Positions 43,506 through 52,222 of a stretch of 64,000 nt of DNA are shown here, in pieces. The DNA lies in NCBI GenBank assembly GCA_021794075.1, contig JAJYRM010000009.1, forward strand, positions 1 through 64,000, written 5' to 3'. This stretch comes from Bacteroidota bacterium (lineage in GTDB: Bacteria; Bacteroidota; Ignavibacteria; Kryptoniales; JAKASW01). The position numbers and the translations under genes are program-made. The notes under the pieces were generated by a model, which made no database searches, was not told the origin of the DNA, and saw only the letters and a list, made by a program, of their open reading frames with translations. The first letter of the stretch is position 1. Each line of letters starts with the position of its first letter.

Positions 43506-45490
43506 TGGAATCAAAGAAATACACTATTAAGAAAAGCGTAGTCGGCGAAGCTGAACGGCGCGTCTTCAAGATAAACTACGAGCGGGATCTTAACCCGGAT
43601 CAGCTCGAAGTCGTCAGGACCATAGACTGCCCGGTTCTGGTCATCGCCGGAGCCGGCACAGGCAAGACAAAGACACTCATATATCGCGTCGCTTACCTCG
43701 TGGAGCTCGGGGGAAATCCACGTTCGATACTTCTCCTGACGTTCACGAGAAAAGCGGCGGATGAGATGCTGAAAAGAGCGGCTTCGCTCCTTAAGTCAGC
43801 TTCTGCAGAACAGGTCGCCGGCGGGACATTCCATTCGTTTGCGAATATGACACTCCGGCAGCATGCAAAGGTGCTCGGATACGGCGAGCAATTCACCATC
43901 CTGGACGACTCGGACGCTGCGGATGTCGTGAATCTACTGAGGACCAGGCTACGTCCGGAAAAGAAATCGCAGCGTTTCCCGAAGAAGGAGACTTTGATCG
44001 ATCTATACAGCAAGTCCGAGAACACGCTCACACCGATCGAGGAAATCGTCTTCAAGGAGTACCCTCGGTTCATAGAACAAATGGAAGATATACTCAAACT
44101 GAAGCGGCAGTTCGATGAATACAAGCGCAAGTACAACCTCATGGATTACGACGATCTCCTGAAGAACCTCAAGGAGCTCCTCTCTCAAAACGAATCACTA
44201 CGGAAAACGGTCGCCGGAAAATTCAACTACGTCATGGTCGATGAGTTTCAGGATACCAACAAGGTTCAGGGAGAAATCGTCAGGCTCCTCGGGATGGATA
44301 AAGAAAACGTCATGGTTGTGGGGGACGACGCGCAGAGTATCTACTCCTTTCGCGGGGCAAACTTCAGAAACATTTTTGAATTTCCTAACTACTTCCCGGG
44401 CTGCAAGGTGATCAAACTGACTGAGAATTACCGTTCCACGCAAGGCATACTCAATTTCACGAACAAGGTGATCGAAGCGGCAAAAGAGAAATTCGATAAA
44501 GAGTTGTACTCCAGAAAGAAGGCGGGCGACAAGCCCGTCATCGTTGCTGCGGAAACGGAAAATGTGCAGTCGAAGTTTGTCGTGCAGCGCATTCTGGAAC
44601 TCCGGGAGGCGGGCATTACCTTGAACGATATCGCCGTCCTCTTCCGGTCTTCGTATCTCTCCTTTGACCTTGAGATAGAACTGACGCGGGCCAACATCCC
44701 ATACGTGAAATTCGGAGGCATGAAGCTTGTCGACGCGGCACACATCAAGGACATAATCTCATTCCTGCGGGTGATCGAGAATCCGCGCGACGCTGTCGGA
44801 TGGCACAGGATACTTCTTCTGCATCCCGGCGTCGGCCCGAGAATAGCCGAAAAGATATTGGATAACCTGACGAGCCAGAGAGCGGAAAACATTCCAGCCC
44901 CGGAGGAGCATGAAGCGAAGATACCTTCAAGCGCGGAGGAACTCATCGGCTTCATTTCAGAAGAGGGGAGAAGGAAGTCACAGCCTGTGGAATATGTTGA
45001 ATCGGTGCTGCGCTATTATCAGCCTCTCATGCAGAGTAAATACGACGACTACTCCAAGCGGCAGAAAGACCTTGAGATGTTCGCGTCGATTGCGGAGAGG
45101 TACAAATCGCTGCAGAGCTTCCTCTCGGATCTGGCGCTGGAACCACCGACAGAGAGCGTTGTGGATCTCGGCGAAAAAGACAAGAAGGAAGAACAGATTA
45201 CAATCTCGACAATTCACTCCGCTAAGGGTCTGGAATGGAACAGCGTTTTCGTCATCTGGGCGCTCGACGGGAAGTTCCCGTCGATGTATGCCACCGACGA
45301 CGACGACGCGATCGAAGAGGAAAGGAGGTTGATGTACGTCGCCTGCACGCGCGCGAAGGACAACCTCTACATCACATATCCGATGAATACTTACGACCGC
45401 GAGAGCGGAAGGATATTCACTAAACCGAGCAGGTTCATCGATGTGGTGCCGCAGGATTTTTATGAGAAATGGAATCTCGTGTTTGAATAG
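43505..45490 (+). CDS. UvrD/PcrA-type ATP-dependent DNA helicase
   Basis: A 661-residue superfamily 1A helicase. Motifs in order: the Q motif LNPDQLEVV, Walker A AGAGTGKTKT, Ia LLTFTRKAADEM, II VDEFQDTN, III GDDAQSIYSFRGA, IV LTENYRST, V TISTIHSAKGLEWNSVFV and VI RRLMYVACTRAKD. It unwinds DNA in repair or replication restart. ATG 43505 overlaps the kinase TAA by one base; residues coded further upstream in the frame are a shadow of the kinase. It ends the six-gene run and is followed by a terminator-like hairpin. Confidence 0.93.
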   Translation: MESKKYTIKKSVVGEAERRVFKINYERDLNPDQLEVVRTIDCPVLVIAGAGTGKTKTLIYRVAYLVELGGNPRSILLLTFTRKAADEMLKRAASLLKSASAEQVAGGTFHSFANMTLRQHAKVLGYGEQFTILDDSDAADVVNLLRTRLRPEKKSQRFPKKETLIDLYSKSENTLTPIEEIVFKEYPRFIEQMEDILKLKRQFDEYKRKYNLMDYDDLLKNLKELLSQNESLRKTVAGKFNYVMVDEFQDTNKVQGEIVRLLGMDKENVMVVGDDAQSIYSFRGANFRNIFEFPNYFPGCKVIKLTENYRSTQGILNFTNKVIEAAKEKFDKELYSRKKAGDKPVIVAAETENVQSKFVVQRILELREAGITLNDIAVLFRSSYLSFDLEIELTRANIPYVKFGGMKLVDAAHIKDIISFLRVIENPRDAVGWHRILLLHPGVGPRIAEKILDNLTSQRAENIPAPEEHEAKIPSSAEELIGFISEEGRRKSQPVEYVESVLRYYQPLMQSKYDDYSKRQKDLEMFASIAERYKSLQSFLSDLALEPPTESVVDLGEKDKKEEQITISTIHSAKGLEWNSVFVIWALDGKFPSMYATDDDDAIEEERRLMYVACTRAKDNLYITYPMNTYDRESGRIFTKPSRFIDVVPQDFYEKWNLVFE

Positions 45491-45527
45491 GGCGTTTTGA
45501 TCGACCACCTCCGTTAGTTACAGCTTT

Positions 45528-45566
45528 CCAGCCAATGTTTCCTCCCATAGTATCGATGATGGCTGG
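45528..45566 (+). terminator. Candidate terminator of the mutS-helicase operon
   Basis: CCAGCCA (45528-45534) pairs with TGGCTGG (45560-45566), followed by CGCTAATTTTT. The loop is long (25 nt), so folding is weaker than usual. It lies in the 108-nt gap between convergent genes. Confidence 0.35.
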
Positions 45567-45598
45567 CGCTAATTTTTGGGCTTCGCTCGGCGGGGAGG

Positions 45599-46450
45599 TT
45601 ATCGGTCGAGAAGTTCGGACGCGAGGAGTCCGGCCAATATCAGCGCGCCTCCTACGGCGCCGACCCAGCCGACGAATTCCCCGAACGCGAAATACGCTAT
45701 CACGTTTGCGAGGACGGGCTCCATCGAATAAATTATCGCGGCCCTGACAGGAGTGGTGTCGCGCTGATATTTTGTCTGGAGATAAGTGGCGAAGACAGTT
45801 GCGAGTATCGATGTGTAAAGAAGCGCCCATAAGAGTCCTGTCGTGAGGTGAACCTGCATCGTCTCGAAATATGGGGCTACTGTAATTGCGAGCATCGCGG
45901 TAAAGGCAAGCTGAAGTAGTGTCAACTTTGACACATCGTATTTTTTCGAGAAGATGTCGAGATAGACGATGTAGATCGCGTATGAGATTGCGCAGAAGAA
46001 TGTAAGCAGGTCCCCGATGTTGAAGCCCTGTCCTCCCGGTGACGTGAGTAGATAAAGACCTACGGCTACCAGCGCGACTCCGATCATGTTGGCCCTCGAC
46101 GGCATTCGCTTCTCTATCACGGCCTGGGCGATTGGGGTGAAGGCGACGAGTAGACCTGTGATAAATGCCGATTTGGAAGCTGTGGTGTATTTTAGCCCGA
46201 CGGTTTGGAACGCGAATCCGATCATCAGTAAAAAGCCAAGGAATAGTCCGACCTTGAAGGTCCCCTTGTCCATTGACAGGTAATCTCTTCTGTAAATAAG
46301 CGGAAAGATGATCGCGGCGATGCCGAAGCGGAGCGCGAGAAAGGTCAGGGGAGATGCGTCCGTTAGGGCGAACTTCACGACAGCGAAAGTTCCTCCCCAG
46401 ATGAGCGTGATGGAAAGAAGTATGAGCTCGGCTTTATGAGAGCGTGACAT
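45599..46450 (-). CDS. EamA/DMT-family transporter
   Basis: A 283-residue inner-membrane protein with ten helices arranged as two EamA repeats. ILLSITLIWGGTFAVVKFAL at the start, LKYTTASKSAFITGLLVAFTPI, and PVRAAIIYSMEPVLANVIAYF in the second half are typical of the drug/metabolite transporter superfamily. The solute is unknown. Its start lies inside the end of the upstream UbiA-type gene (17-nt overlap), so both are expressed together. Confidence 0.9.
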   Translation of the reverse strand: MSRSHKAELILLSITLIWGGTFAVVKFALTDASPLTFLALRFGIAAIIFPLIYRRDYLSMDKGTFKVGLFLGFLLMIGFAFQTVGLKYTTASKSAFITGLLVAFTPIAQAVIEKRMPSRANMIGVALVAVGLYLLTSPGGQGFNIGDLLTFFCAISYAIYIVYLDIFSKKYDVSKLTLLQLAFTAMLAITVAPYFETMQVHLTTGLLWALLYTSILATVFATYLQTKYQRDTTPVRAAIIYSMEPVLANVIAYFAFGEFVGWVGAVGGALILAGLLASELLDR

Positions 46451-47360
46451 ATCCTTTGAATAATCGAATCAATTCAGATTTATAGAGGATTGCTATCACA
46501 AAAACGACGAACAAGATGGTATTCACAATCATGGCTTTGTCGGTAAGCAGCGCTTTTGTCGGATTCTCTCCGAGCCCGGTCTTATGAACAAGGTAGAGAT
46601 ACCTGAATACGCCGTAAGTCACGAAGATCGTCGTAAAGATCATGGCTTCGGTATGAAACGCGTGAACCGTCCGCTCGGAAACAGTGTAAAGAGCGTATGC
46701 TATTATAACGCTCGCGGCTGATATGGAAAGTATCTGGTCAATGAGTCCAAGGTCGTAATCCGAGAGTACCTTCCTAGTCGTCTCATCGATGCCCTTTGTC
46801 ACGAGAACAAACTCGCTCCTGCGCTTTGCCACGGCAAGGAATATGGATAGAAAGAGCGTTGTCATGATAAGCCAGCTCGATACGTTCACATCAATAGCGT
46901 AACCGCCCGCGAGTATCCTGAGGATGAAACCTGACGCTATTACAAAAAGATCTATCAGCACGATACGCTTCAGCCCGAAAGAGTACAGAATGTTAATAGC
47001 AACGTAACCTAATATGACAAAGCTGACCGCTAGAGCGGAGCTGATGAGAGCAAGGAAGAATAGTGACAGGGCGAATAATAGAATAGAAAGCGCCCACCCC
47101 TCTGTTATCCCGACCCTCTCGGCGGCAATCGGACGACTGCGCTTAATGGGATGTATTTTGTCGAACTCTTTGTCCGCGATGTCATTTAGGACGTAGACCG
47201 CGGAGGCCGCGAGAGAGAAGGCTGCGAACGCGAGCATCGATCTATAAAATAAGCCGATAACAAGGAGATTCTTTGAAAAGATGAGAGGAACAAAGACGAA
47301 AGCGTTCTTCACCCACTGGTAGGGTCTCATCAGTCTGATGTAGTCTTTAATTCGCTTCAT
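46434..47360 (-). CDS. UbiA-family prenyltransferase (decaprenyl-phosphate phosphoribosyltransferase-like)
   Basis: A 308-residue membrane protein with about eight helices. The N terminus RLMRPYQWVKNAFVFVPLIFS and the first Asp-rich motif NDIADKEFD are diagnostic of the UbiA branch that includes the phosphoribosyltransferase of the DprE pathway. RSRPIAAERVG and NILYSFGLKRIVLIDLFVIASGF support it. It would transfer 5-phosphoribose to polyprenyl phosphate, but the usual partner genes (DprE1/DprE2) are not next to it. Overlap with the downstream DMT gene indicates co-expression. Confidence 0.85.
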   Translation of the reverse strand: MKRIKDYIRLMRPYQWVKNAFVFVPLIFSKNLLVIGLFYRSMLAFAAFSLAASAVYVLNDIADKEFDKIHPIKRSRPIAAERVGITEGWALSILLFALSLFFLALISSALAVSFVILGYVAINILYSFGLKRIVLIDLFVIASGFILRILAGGYAIDVNVSSWLIMTTLFLSIFLAVAKRRSEFVLVTKGIDETTRKVLSDYDLGLIDQILSISAASVIIAYALYTVSERTVHAFHTEAMIFTTIFVTYGVFRYLYLVHKTGLGENPTKALLTDKAMIVNTILFVVFVIAILYKSELIRLFKGYVTLS

Positions 47361-47506
47361 GCCATCGTCATTAGGTCAGTGAACTCAATTTAGTCAAAGG
47401 CGACATTGCGAAACAAATTTTGTGTTCAAAGAGTACCTGTGTAGAAACCATCTCGCGTGTCGTCCCATGGAACGAGTGGTCGACGTTTTCGGCATTCTTT
47501 CTGACA

Positions 47507-47535
47507 TTGTTAATTCCACCATAGGAAAATATATT
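47507..47535 (+). promoter_or_regulatory. Promoter of the TauE/SafE gene, leaderless arrangement
   Basis: TTGTTA (47507-47512) and TATATT (47530-47535) are separated by 17 nt. The predicted transcription start (47541-47543) falls on the ATG at 47541, and no Shine-Dalgarno site is present between them. Confidence 0.55.
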
Positions 47536-47540
47536 AATAA

Positions 47541-48425
47541 ATGCTTACTGAATTCATATTCTTGTTCCTCGTCGCCATCTTCGCAGGCTTTTTCGGCGCC
47601 CTCGTCGGAATCGGAGGTGGCGTAATCATAGTCCCAGCGTTAACTCTCTTGTTCCATCTTCCTATACACATGGCAATTGCGGCCAGCATAGTTTCCGTAA
47701 TAGCCACTTCGATAGCGGGCGCGCGATCATATGTAGATCAGCAGATCACGAATGTTCGCCTTGGAATGTTCCTTGAAATTTCTACGACCGGAGGCGCGCT
47801 GATCGGTGCGCTAATCGGCGTGCTCATGCACGGTTACGTACTCAGCCTCATCTTTGGCGCTCTAATCTTCTACATGGCCATAATGTCTTATCGGAGCAGA
47901 AACAAGGAAGAGAAGATGATCGATTCCGGCGCTTATGATGCGATGCAACTTGATGGCGTCGCAAAAAAACTTCAACTCGAAGGCACTTACCACGACGTGG
48001 CTCTCGGCCGCGATGTCAAGTACAATGCTACGAAACCAATAGCGGGAAGCCTCGTGGCTTCGCTTGCCGGAGTCGGTTCAGGACTGCTTGGAATAGGCGG
48101 CGGCGTTATCAAAGTCGCCGCGATGAATACAATGATGAGCATACCGATGAAGGCCTCTGTCGCCACGAGCAAGTTCATGATTGGTGTCACCGCTGCGACG
48201 AGCGCGGTGGTCTATTTCATTGCCGGAGGTATTAACGTGTTCGTCGTCGCGCCTGTAGCTTTGGGTACGATGCTCGGTGCAACCGGCGGAAGCATAGTCA
48301 TGAACAAGCTCCACAGTAAGGTGATAAAAATGATCTTCTTTCTCCTGATGATTTACCTCGGGTACGAAATGATTGCCAAGGGGTTGTCTATGGGATATAA
48401 CATTAATTTACCGGGACTAATGTAA
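47541..48425 (+). CDS. TauE/SafE-family sulfite/anion exporter
   Basis: A 294-residue membrane protein with about eight helices in two repeats, each holding the family motif (GALVGIGGGVIIVPAL; GLLGIGGGVIKVAAM). TauE/SafE proteins export sulfite, sulfoacetate or related anions. ATG 47541 is only 6 nt after a well-spaced promoter -10, implying a leaderless mRNA. Its TAA overlaps the ATG of a DUF1634 gene, a known pairing for this family. Confidence 0.9.
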   Translation: MLTEFIFLFLVAIFAGFFGALVGIGGGVIIVPALTLLFHLPIHMAIAASIVSVIATSIAGARSYVDQQITNVRLGMFLEISTTGGALIGALIGVLMHGYVLSLIFGALIFYMAIMSYRSRNKEEKMIDSGAYDAMQLDGVAKKLQLEGTYHDVALGRDVKYNATKPIAGSLVASLAGVGSGLLGIGGGVIKVAAMNTMMSIPMKASVATSKFMIGVTAATSAVVYFIAGGINVFVVAPVALGTMLGATGGSIVMNKLHSKVIKMIFFLLMIYLGYEMIAKGLSMGYNINLPGLM

Positions 48426-48820
48426 TGGCCATTGACGAAAAACATCTCGAAGCAGAGATTCAGGATATCAACAAGATTGTGTCGATAATACTTGCGACAG
48501 GAATGTACACGACGATGTTCTTCTACATATTCGGGTTGATACTGGTTTTCGCGAGGGGAACTCCGATCCCAAGGCTTTCGCAGCAGTATTTCCACTCCTT
48601 TGGTGATTTTTTCGCGGCGTTGTTTTCTCTTCATGCTCGGGCGTTCTTGTATCTTGGAACAATCACGTTGATCCTTACGCCGGTAAGTCGGGTCATTATT
48701 TCGATCTTTGCCTTTCGAAGGGAAAAGGACTACAAATACGTCGGGGTTACCACAATAGTATTCCTGATTATACTCGTGAGCGTGATTGTTGGGAGTGTCT
48801 TCAAGATAAGCGTTGGCTGA
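48425..48820 (+). CDS. DUF1634 membrane protein
   Basis: A 131-residue protein with three membrane helices (about 18-42, 70-90, 103-125) matching DUF1634: VSIILATGMYTTMFFYIFGL and LILTPVSRVIISIFAF. Members are found beside TauE/SafE exporters and probably form an accessory subunit; this is based on gene pairing. Translation is coupled through the shared A of TAATG at 48425. Confidence 0.85.
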   Translation: MAIDEKHLEAEIQDINKIVSIILATGMYTTMFFYIFGLILVFARGTPIPRLSQQYFHSFGDFFAALFSLHARAFLYLGTITLILTPVSRVIISIFAFRREKDYKYVGVTTIVFLIILVSVIVGSVFKISVG

Positions 48821-48866
48821 TTGTCAGGCTTTTGTGGGGAGAGGGATTTCGGGGTAAACATCTAAA

Positions 48867-48895
48867 TTGATTTTGAAGTCCGGATGTTGTAAAAT
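48867..48895 (+). promoter_or_regulatory. Promoter of the sppA gene
   Basis: TTGATT (48867-48872) and TAAAAT (48890-48895) with a 17-nt spacer; transcription should start near 48902, giving a leader of only about 18 nt before ATG 48920. Confidence 0.6.
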
Positions 48896-48919
48896 CTTGA
48901 GTCATTAAGACTTACACTG

Positions 48920-49813
48920 ATGAAAGAATCTACAAAAATTTTCCTTTGGGTGATCGGCTTAGTTCTCGGCGCCAGTGTCGTGATAGCGGTGATCGTGCTT
49001 GCGACCGGCGGCGGCGAGAACGATTATGACCTATCCGGATCGGGGGCAAAAGTAGCAGTTGTAAGCCTGAGGGGAACGATAATGTCATCGAGAGACATTG
49101 TTTCGACGCTGCAAGCTTACGCAGAAAACAGCAGCGTGAAAGCGATAGTTCTCAGAGTGGATTCACCCGGCGGCGGCGTTGCGGCAAGCCAGGAACTTTT
49201 CGAAGAAGTAAGATCCATCCGTGACACTATCAAGCCGATTGTGGTCTCGATGGGATCCATAGCGGCGAGCGGTGGATATTATGTTAGCTGTGGCGCGACA
49301 AGGATCGTCGCGAACCCTGGAACGATCACCGGAAGCATAGGCGTTATCGCGATGTTTCCGAATTACGCGAAATTAATGGAGAAGCTCGGGCTCCAGATGG
49401 ACGTTATCAAAAGTGGAAAGTACAAGGATTCAGGCTCTCCTTTCAGAGCGATGACTAAATCAGACAAGAAATATTTCCAGGGTGTGGTAGAAAACAGTTT
49501 CGACCAGTTTCTGGGCACGGTTGCCAAAGAGAGGAAACTTCCGATCGACAAGTTGAGAAAGTTTGCTGACGGTCGTGTGTTCACGGGCGAACAAGCGCTG
49601 AAGCTCGGACTTGTCGACACACTCGGCTCGCTTGACGACGCCATATCTATTGCGGCAAGACTCGGTGGCATCAATGGAAAGCCAGTAGTCGTGGAGCCGA
49701 GAAATCGTAAGAGCCTCGTAGACATGATCCTGGGTGATTTTGCCGAGAAGTTTCATTTCTTCGAGAGAGACTTTATCGAGCAACCGATACTTCAATACAG
49801 ATTCGCGCAATAG
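48920..49813 (+). CDS. sppA: Signal peptide peptidase SppA
   Basis: A 297-residue membrane-anchored serine protease of the short (36-kDa) SppA type. An N-terminal helix (8-30) precedes the catalytic domain. Ser117 in SIAASGGYY and Lys169 in SGKYKDSG form the Ser/Lys dyad, with the same 52-residue spacing known in B. subtilis SppA. DSPGGGVAASQELFEEV is the substrate-binding region. It degrades signal peptides left in the membrane. The HU gene starts 12 nt after its stop. Confidence 0.93.
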   Translation: MKESTKIFLWVIGLVLGASVVIAVIVLATGGGENDYDLSGSGAKVAVVSLRGTIMSSRDIVSTLQAYAENSSVKAIVLRVDSPGGGVAASQELFEEVRSIRDTIKPIVVSMGSIAASGGYYVSCGATRIVANPGTITGSIGVIAMFPNYAKLMEKLGLQMDVIKSGKYKDSGSPFRAMTKSDKKYFQGVVENSFDQFLGTVAKERKLPIDKLRKFADGRVFTGEQALKLGLVDTLGSLDDAISIAARLGGINGKPVVVEPRNRKSLVDMILGDFAEKFHFFERDFIEQPILQYRFAQ

Positions 49814-49825
49814 AAAGGGGAGATA

Positions 49826-50164
49826 ATGAGCGTTACTAAAGCAGACATTGTTGAAGAAATTGCACTGCAGACCGGCCTGACAAAAATTGAAACGCAGGCT
49901 GTGGTTGAAGGTTTTCTGGCTTCCGTTAGAAATGCTCTCGCGGAAGGAAAGGCGATCGAAATAAGAGGGTTCGGTAGTTTCAAGATTCGAAAAAGAAAAG
50001 GTCGGATGGCGCGTAATCCGAAGACAGGCCAGGCTTATCCGGTGAAAGAGCAGTATGTCCCATACTTCAAGGTATCAAAGGAGTTCAAGGCTTTTGTTGA
50101 TGAGCATCTTGGCAAAGAAGTGCAGGGGGAAAAGGGAAACGTTGAGGAGGCTGCCCAGGGATGA
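49826..50164 (+). CDS. HU-family DNA-binding protein
   Basis: A 112-residue histone-like protein. The core (1-92) includes TKADIVEEIALQTGLTK, IEIRGFGSFKIRKRKGR and NPKTGQ, the DNA-intercalating arm. The C-terminal ~20 residues are Gly/Glu/Lys-rich and unusual in length for HU. AGGGGAG precedes ATG 49826. The TGA overlaps the zinc-ribbon gene by 4 nt, so nucleoid protein and TPR protein are translated together. Confidence 0.94.
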   Translation: MSVTKADIVEEIALQTGLTKIETQAVVEGFLASVRNALAEGKAIEIRGFGSFKIRKRKGRMARNPKTGQAYPVKEQYVPYFKVSKEFKAFVDEHLGKEVQGEKGNVEEAAQG

Positions 50165-51135
50165 CGGGTAAGTTTTGTCCCGAATGCGGCGCTGAGACAA
50201 CCGGCGAGTTTAAATTTTGTCCGAACTGCGGCAGTAAGCTTCCGGAAAGCGCGCCGGACGGCAGAGTAATCAAAAGAAAATCGGGCGAGCAGAAGTCGGA
50301 GGGGGGCACTGTCAGATGTCCTATCTGTGGTTTTGAAAACCCAATGGGAACAAGGGCGTGTGATTCTTGCGGTTCGTTCTTGGGCGGCGGAAGCGCCGAA
50401 CAAGTGGATGTTTCTCACGCAGCACCGCGTGCCGAACATACATCCGCTCCGAAAGAAGCCTCACGGAAGCAGGTCGTTCCAAAGAAAGATGTTAAGAGAT
50501 CTTCCAAACGAGCTGCTGAAAATAAAACTCCTCAGCCGAAGAAATTTCATCTCGAAACATATCAGTCCGTTGCCATCGTCGCCGCGCTTCTTTTGGGAGC
50601 GATTTTCATCTACGGGCTTATGACGTCAAGGACGCACACCCAGCCGTCAGGCGGCGGAGGCATGCCTTCTCAGCAGACTTCATCTGGCGGACAACCGAGC
50701 GCGAACGTGCTCCACGAAATCAACAGGCTGCGAGAAGTTGTCGGCAAAGAACCTGACAACCTTAGTTCGCTTCTGGAGTTGGCCAACATGCTTGAGGACA
50801 ACGGCTTCTATAATCAGTCAACCGTTTACTATAAGCGATACCTTGCCAAGGTTCCCCGCAACGTTGACGCGAGAGTCGACTACGGCGTGACACTATTCCA
50901 GGCAGGCAATGCTCAAGACGGAATATCGCAGATCAAAGAAGCTCTAAAAACCGACCCGACACATCAAAAAGGTCTTTTCAACCTGGGAATAATTTACCTT
51001 AACACGGGACAGATCGAGAAGGCGAATGCCGCGTTCAAGAAATGTGCGAAGGTGAATCCCAACAGTGAAGTAGGAAAGAAAGCTGAACAAATTTTGCAAG
51101 AACATCAAAACATTACATCGCAGGAGGTGAATTAG
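50161..51135 (+). CDS. Zinc-ribbon / TPR membrane protein
   Basis: A 324-residue protein with two N-terminal zinc ribbons (FCPECG...FCPNCGSK and RCPICG...ACDSCGS), a Lys/Ala-rich linker, one membrane helix near 140-157 (SVAIVAALLLGAIFIYGL) and a C-terminal TPR domain (about 200-315) with repeats such as LLELANMLEDNGFYNQSTVYYKRYL. The ribbons would be cytoplasmic and the TPR domain periplasmic. Likely a scaffold; no partner is evident beyond HU upstream and a ribosomal peptide downstream. Confidence 0.8.
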   Translation: MTGKFCPECGAETTGEFKFCPNCGSKLPESAPDGRVIKRKSGEQKSEGGTVRCPICGFENPMGTRACDSCGSFLGGGSAEQVDVSHAAPRAEHTSAPKEASRKQVVPKKDVKRSSKRAAENKTPQPKKFHLETYQSVAIVAALLLGAIFIYGLMTSRTHTQPSGGGGMPSQQTSSGGQPSANVLHEINRLREVVGKEPDNLSSLLELANMLEDNGFYNQSTVYYKRYLAKVPRNVDARVDYGVTLFQAGNAQDGISQIKEALKTDPTHQKGLFNLGIIYLNTGQIEKANAAFKKCAKVNPNSEVGKKAEQILQEHQNITSQEVN

Positions 51136-51136
51136 A

Positions 51137-51232
51137 ATGCCGAGTGGTAAGAAGAGAAAACGCCATAAAATGGCCACGCACAAGAGGAAGAAGCGGCTCC
51201 GCAAGATGCGCCACAAGAAGAAGATTCGTTAA
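51137..51232 (+). CDS. AURKAIP1/COX24-domain ribosomal protein (bS22/mS38-like), 31 aa
   Basis: A 31-residue, extremely basic peptide starting MPSGKKRKRHKMATHKR and ending with further Lys/Arg/His. It matches the AURKAIP1/COX24 small-protein family, related to bacterial bS22 and mitochondrial mS38 near the decoding centre. AGGAGG (51122-51127) lies 9 nt before ATG 51137, inside the last codons of the zinc-ribbon gene. It is too short for default gene finders. A strong hairpin follows 16 nt after the stop. Confidence 0.88.
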   Translation: MPSGKKRKRHKMATHKRKKRLRKMRHKKKIR

Positions 51233-51247
51233 GTCTTTCTGAATCGG

Positions 51248-51280
51248 TCCCGATCCGCTCGCACTTAGGGCGGATCGGGA
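51248..51280 (+). terminator. Terminator after the small ribosomal protein gene
   Basis: A perfect 11-bp stem, TCCCGATCCGC (51248-51258) with GCGGATCGGGA (51270-51280), and an 11-nt loop. The tail TGAATTATTTC is moderately T-rich. It closes the sppA-HU-TPR-ribosomal protein run. Confidence 0.65.
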
Positions 51281-51313
51281 TGAATTATTTCATACCAGCA
51301 GGGAGTTTTCAGG

Positions 51314-52222
51314 ATGAACGCAGTAAGGCGGGTCGGACTATATCTATTTACGGCTGTAGCATTCACGCTTGTTTCCCAGGTCGCGTTCGGTTGGGGTTTC
51401 TGGTCGCATAGAACGATTAACAAGTATGCTGTTACTCTTCTTCCCGAGCCGCTAGAGAATTTCTATGAGGCTCACGTCGACTATATCAGCGCTCACGCCA
51501 GCGACCCCGACATGCGCAGGGGCGAATGGAAGGACGAGGGAAATTACCATTATATGGACATGGACGATTACGGGACTTATCCCAAGTTCAATGTCCCGCC
51601 AACCTACAAGGAAGCGGTTGAGAAATATGGCGAGAAGGCCGTCGTGAAGGACGGAATGGTCGCCTGGCGAGTCGGCATTGACGTCGATAGTCTCACGGAG
51701 GCCATGAGAGCTCACGACATTCCGCTAGTACTTCATCTGTCCGCAGACCTCGGGCACTACGTGGCAGACATGCACGTGCCGCTGCATGCCACGAAAAATT
51801 ACAACGGTCAATTTACCGGGAACATCGGTGTGCACTACCGTTGGGAGACGGGGATTCCCGACCGGTACGGTAAGGATTATAGTTTCAACGGTATAGGAAA
51901 AGCGTTTTACATAAAGGACCCCGTCGAGCACGCGCTTAAGATTCTCACTCACAGCTACTCTCTGTTAAACAAAGTCTTTCGGTCTGACAGCATAGCGAAA
52001 GCAGGTATTCCTAAAGACGAGCTCTATAAAGTTGAGGTGAGAGACGGGAAGAAGGAATATATCTATTCCGACGAATACTACAAGAAATTTAACGACCAAC
52101 TAAACGGCATGGATGAAAGCCAGATGCGTGAGGCGACGAGAGCGGTTGCTTCTTATTGGTACACCGCATGGGTGAATGCCGGCAAACCGAGATTCTGGGA
52201 AGAAGGGAACAATGAAAAGTAA
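51314..52222 (+). CDS. Secreted zinc-dependent phospholipase C / S1-P1 nuclease-like protein
   Basis: A 302-residue exported protein. The signal peptide ends AFG, so the mature protein begins at Trp, whose amino group is a zinc ligand in the phospholipase C/P1 nuclease fold. Further ligands are seen in [39 protein letters not shown] and GVHYRWE. Substrate (phospholipid or nucleic acid) cannot be told. ATG 51314 begins the signal peptide. Its end overlaps the TrpB2 gene by 11 nt. Confidence 0.85.
   Translation: MNAVRRVGLYLFTAVAFTLVSQVAFGWGFWSHRTINKYAVTLLPEPLENFYEAHVDYISAHASDPDMRRGEWKDEGNYHYMDMDDYGTYPKFNVPPTYKEAVEKYGEKAVVKDGMVAWRVGIDVDSLTEAMRAHDIPLVLHLSADLGHYVADMHVPLHATKNYNGQFTGNIGVHYRWETGIPDRYGKDYSFNGIGKAFYIKDPVEHALKILTHSYSLLNKVFRSDSIAKAGIPKDELYKVEVRDGKKEYIYSDEYYKKFNDQLNGMDESQMREATRAVASYWYTAWVNAGKPRFWEEGNNEK

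Noticed and set aside
45435-45830. 131-codon minus-strand frame at the end of the DMT gene
   Set aside because: It overlaps the DMT and helicase genes and is Arg/Pro-rich, typical of a shadow frame.
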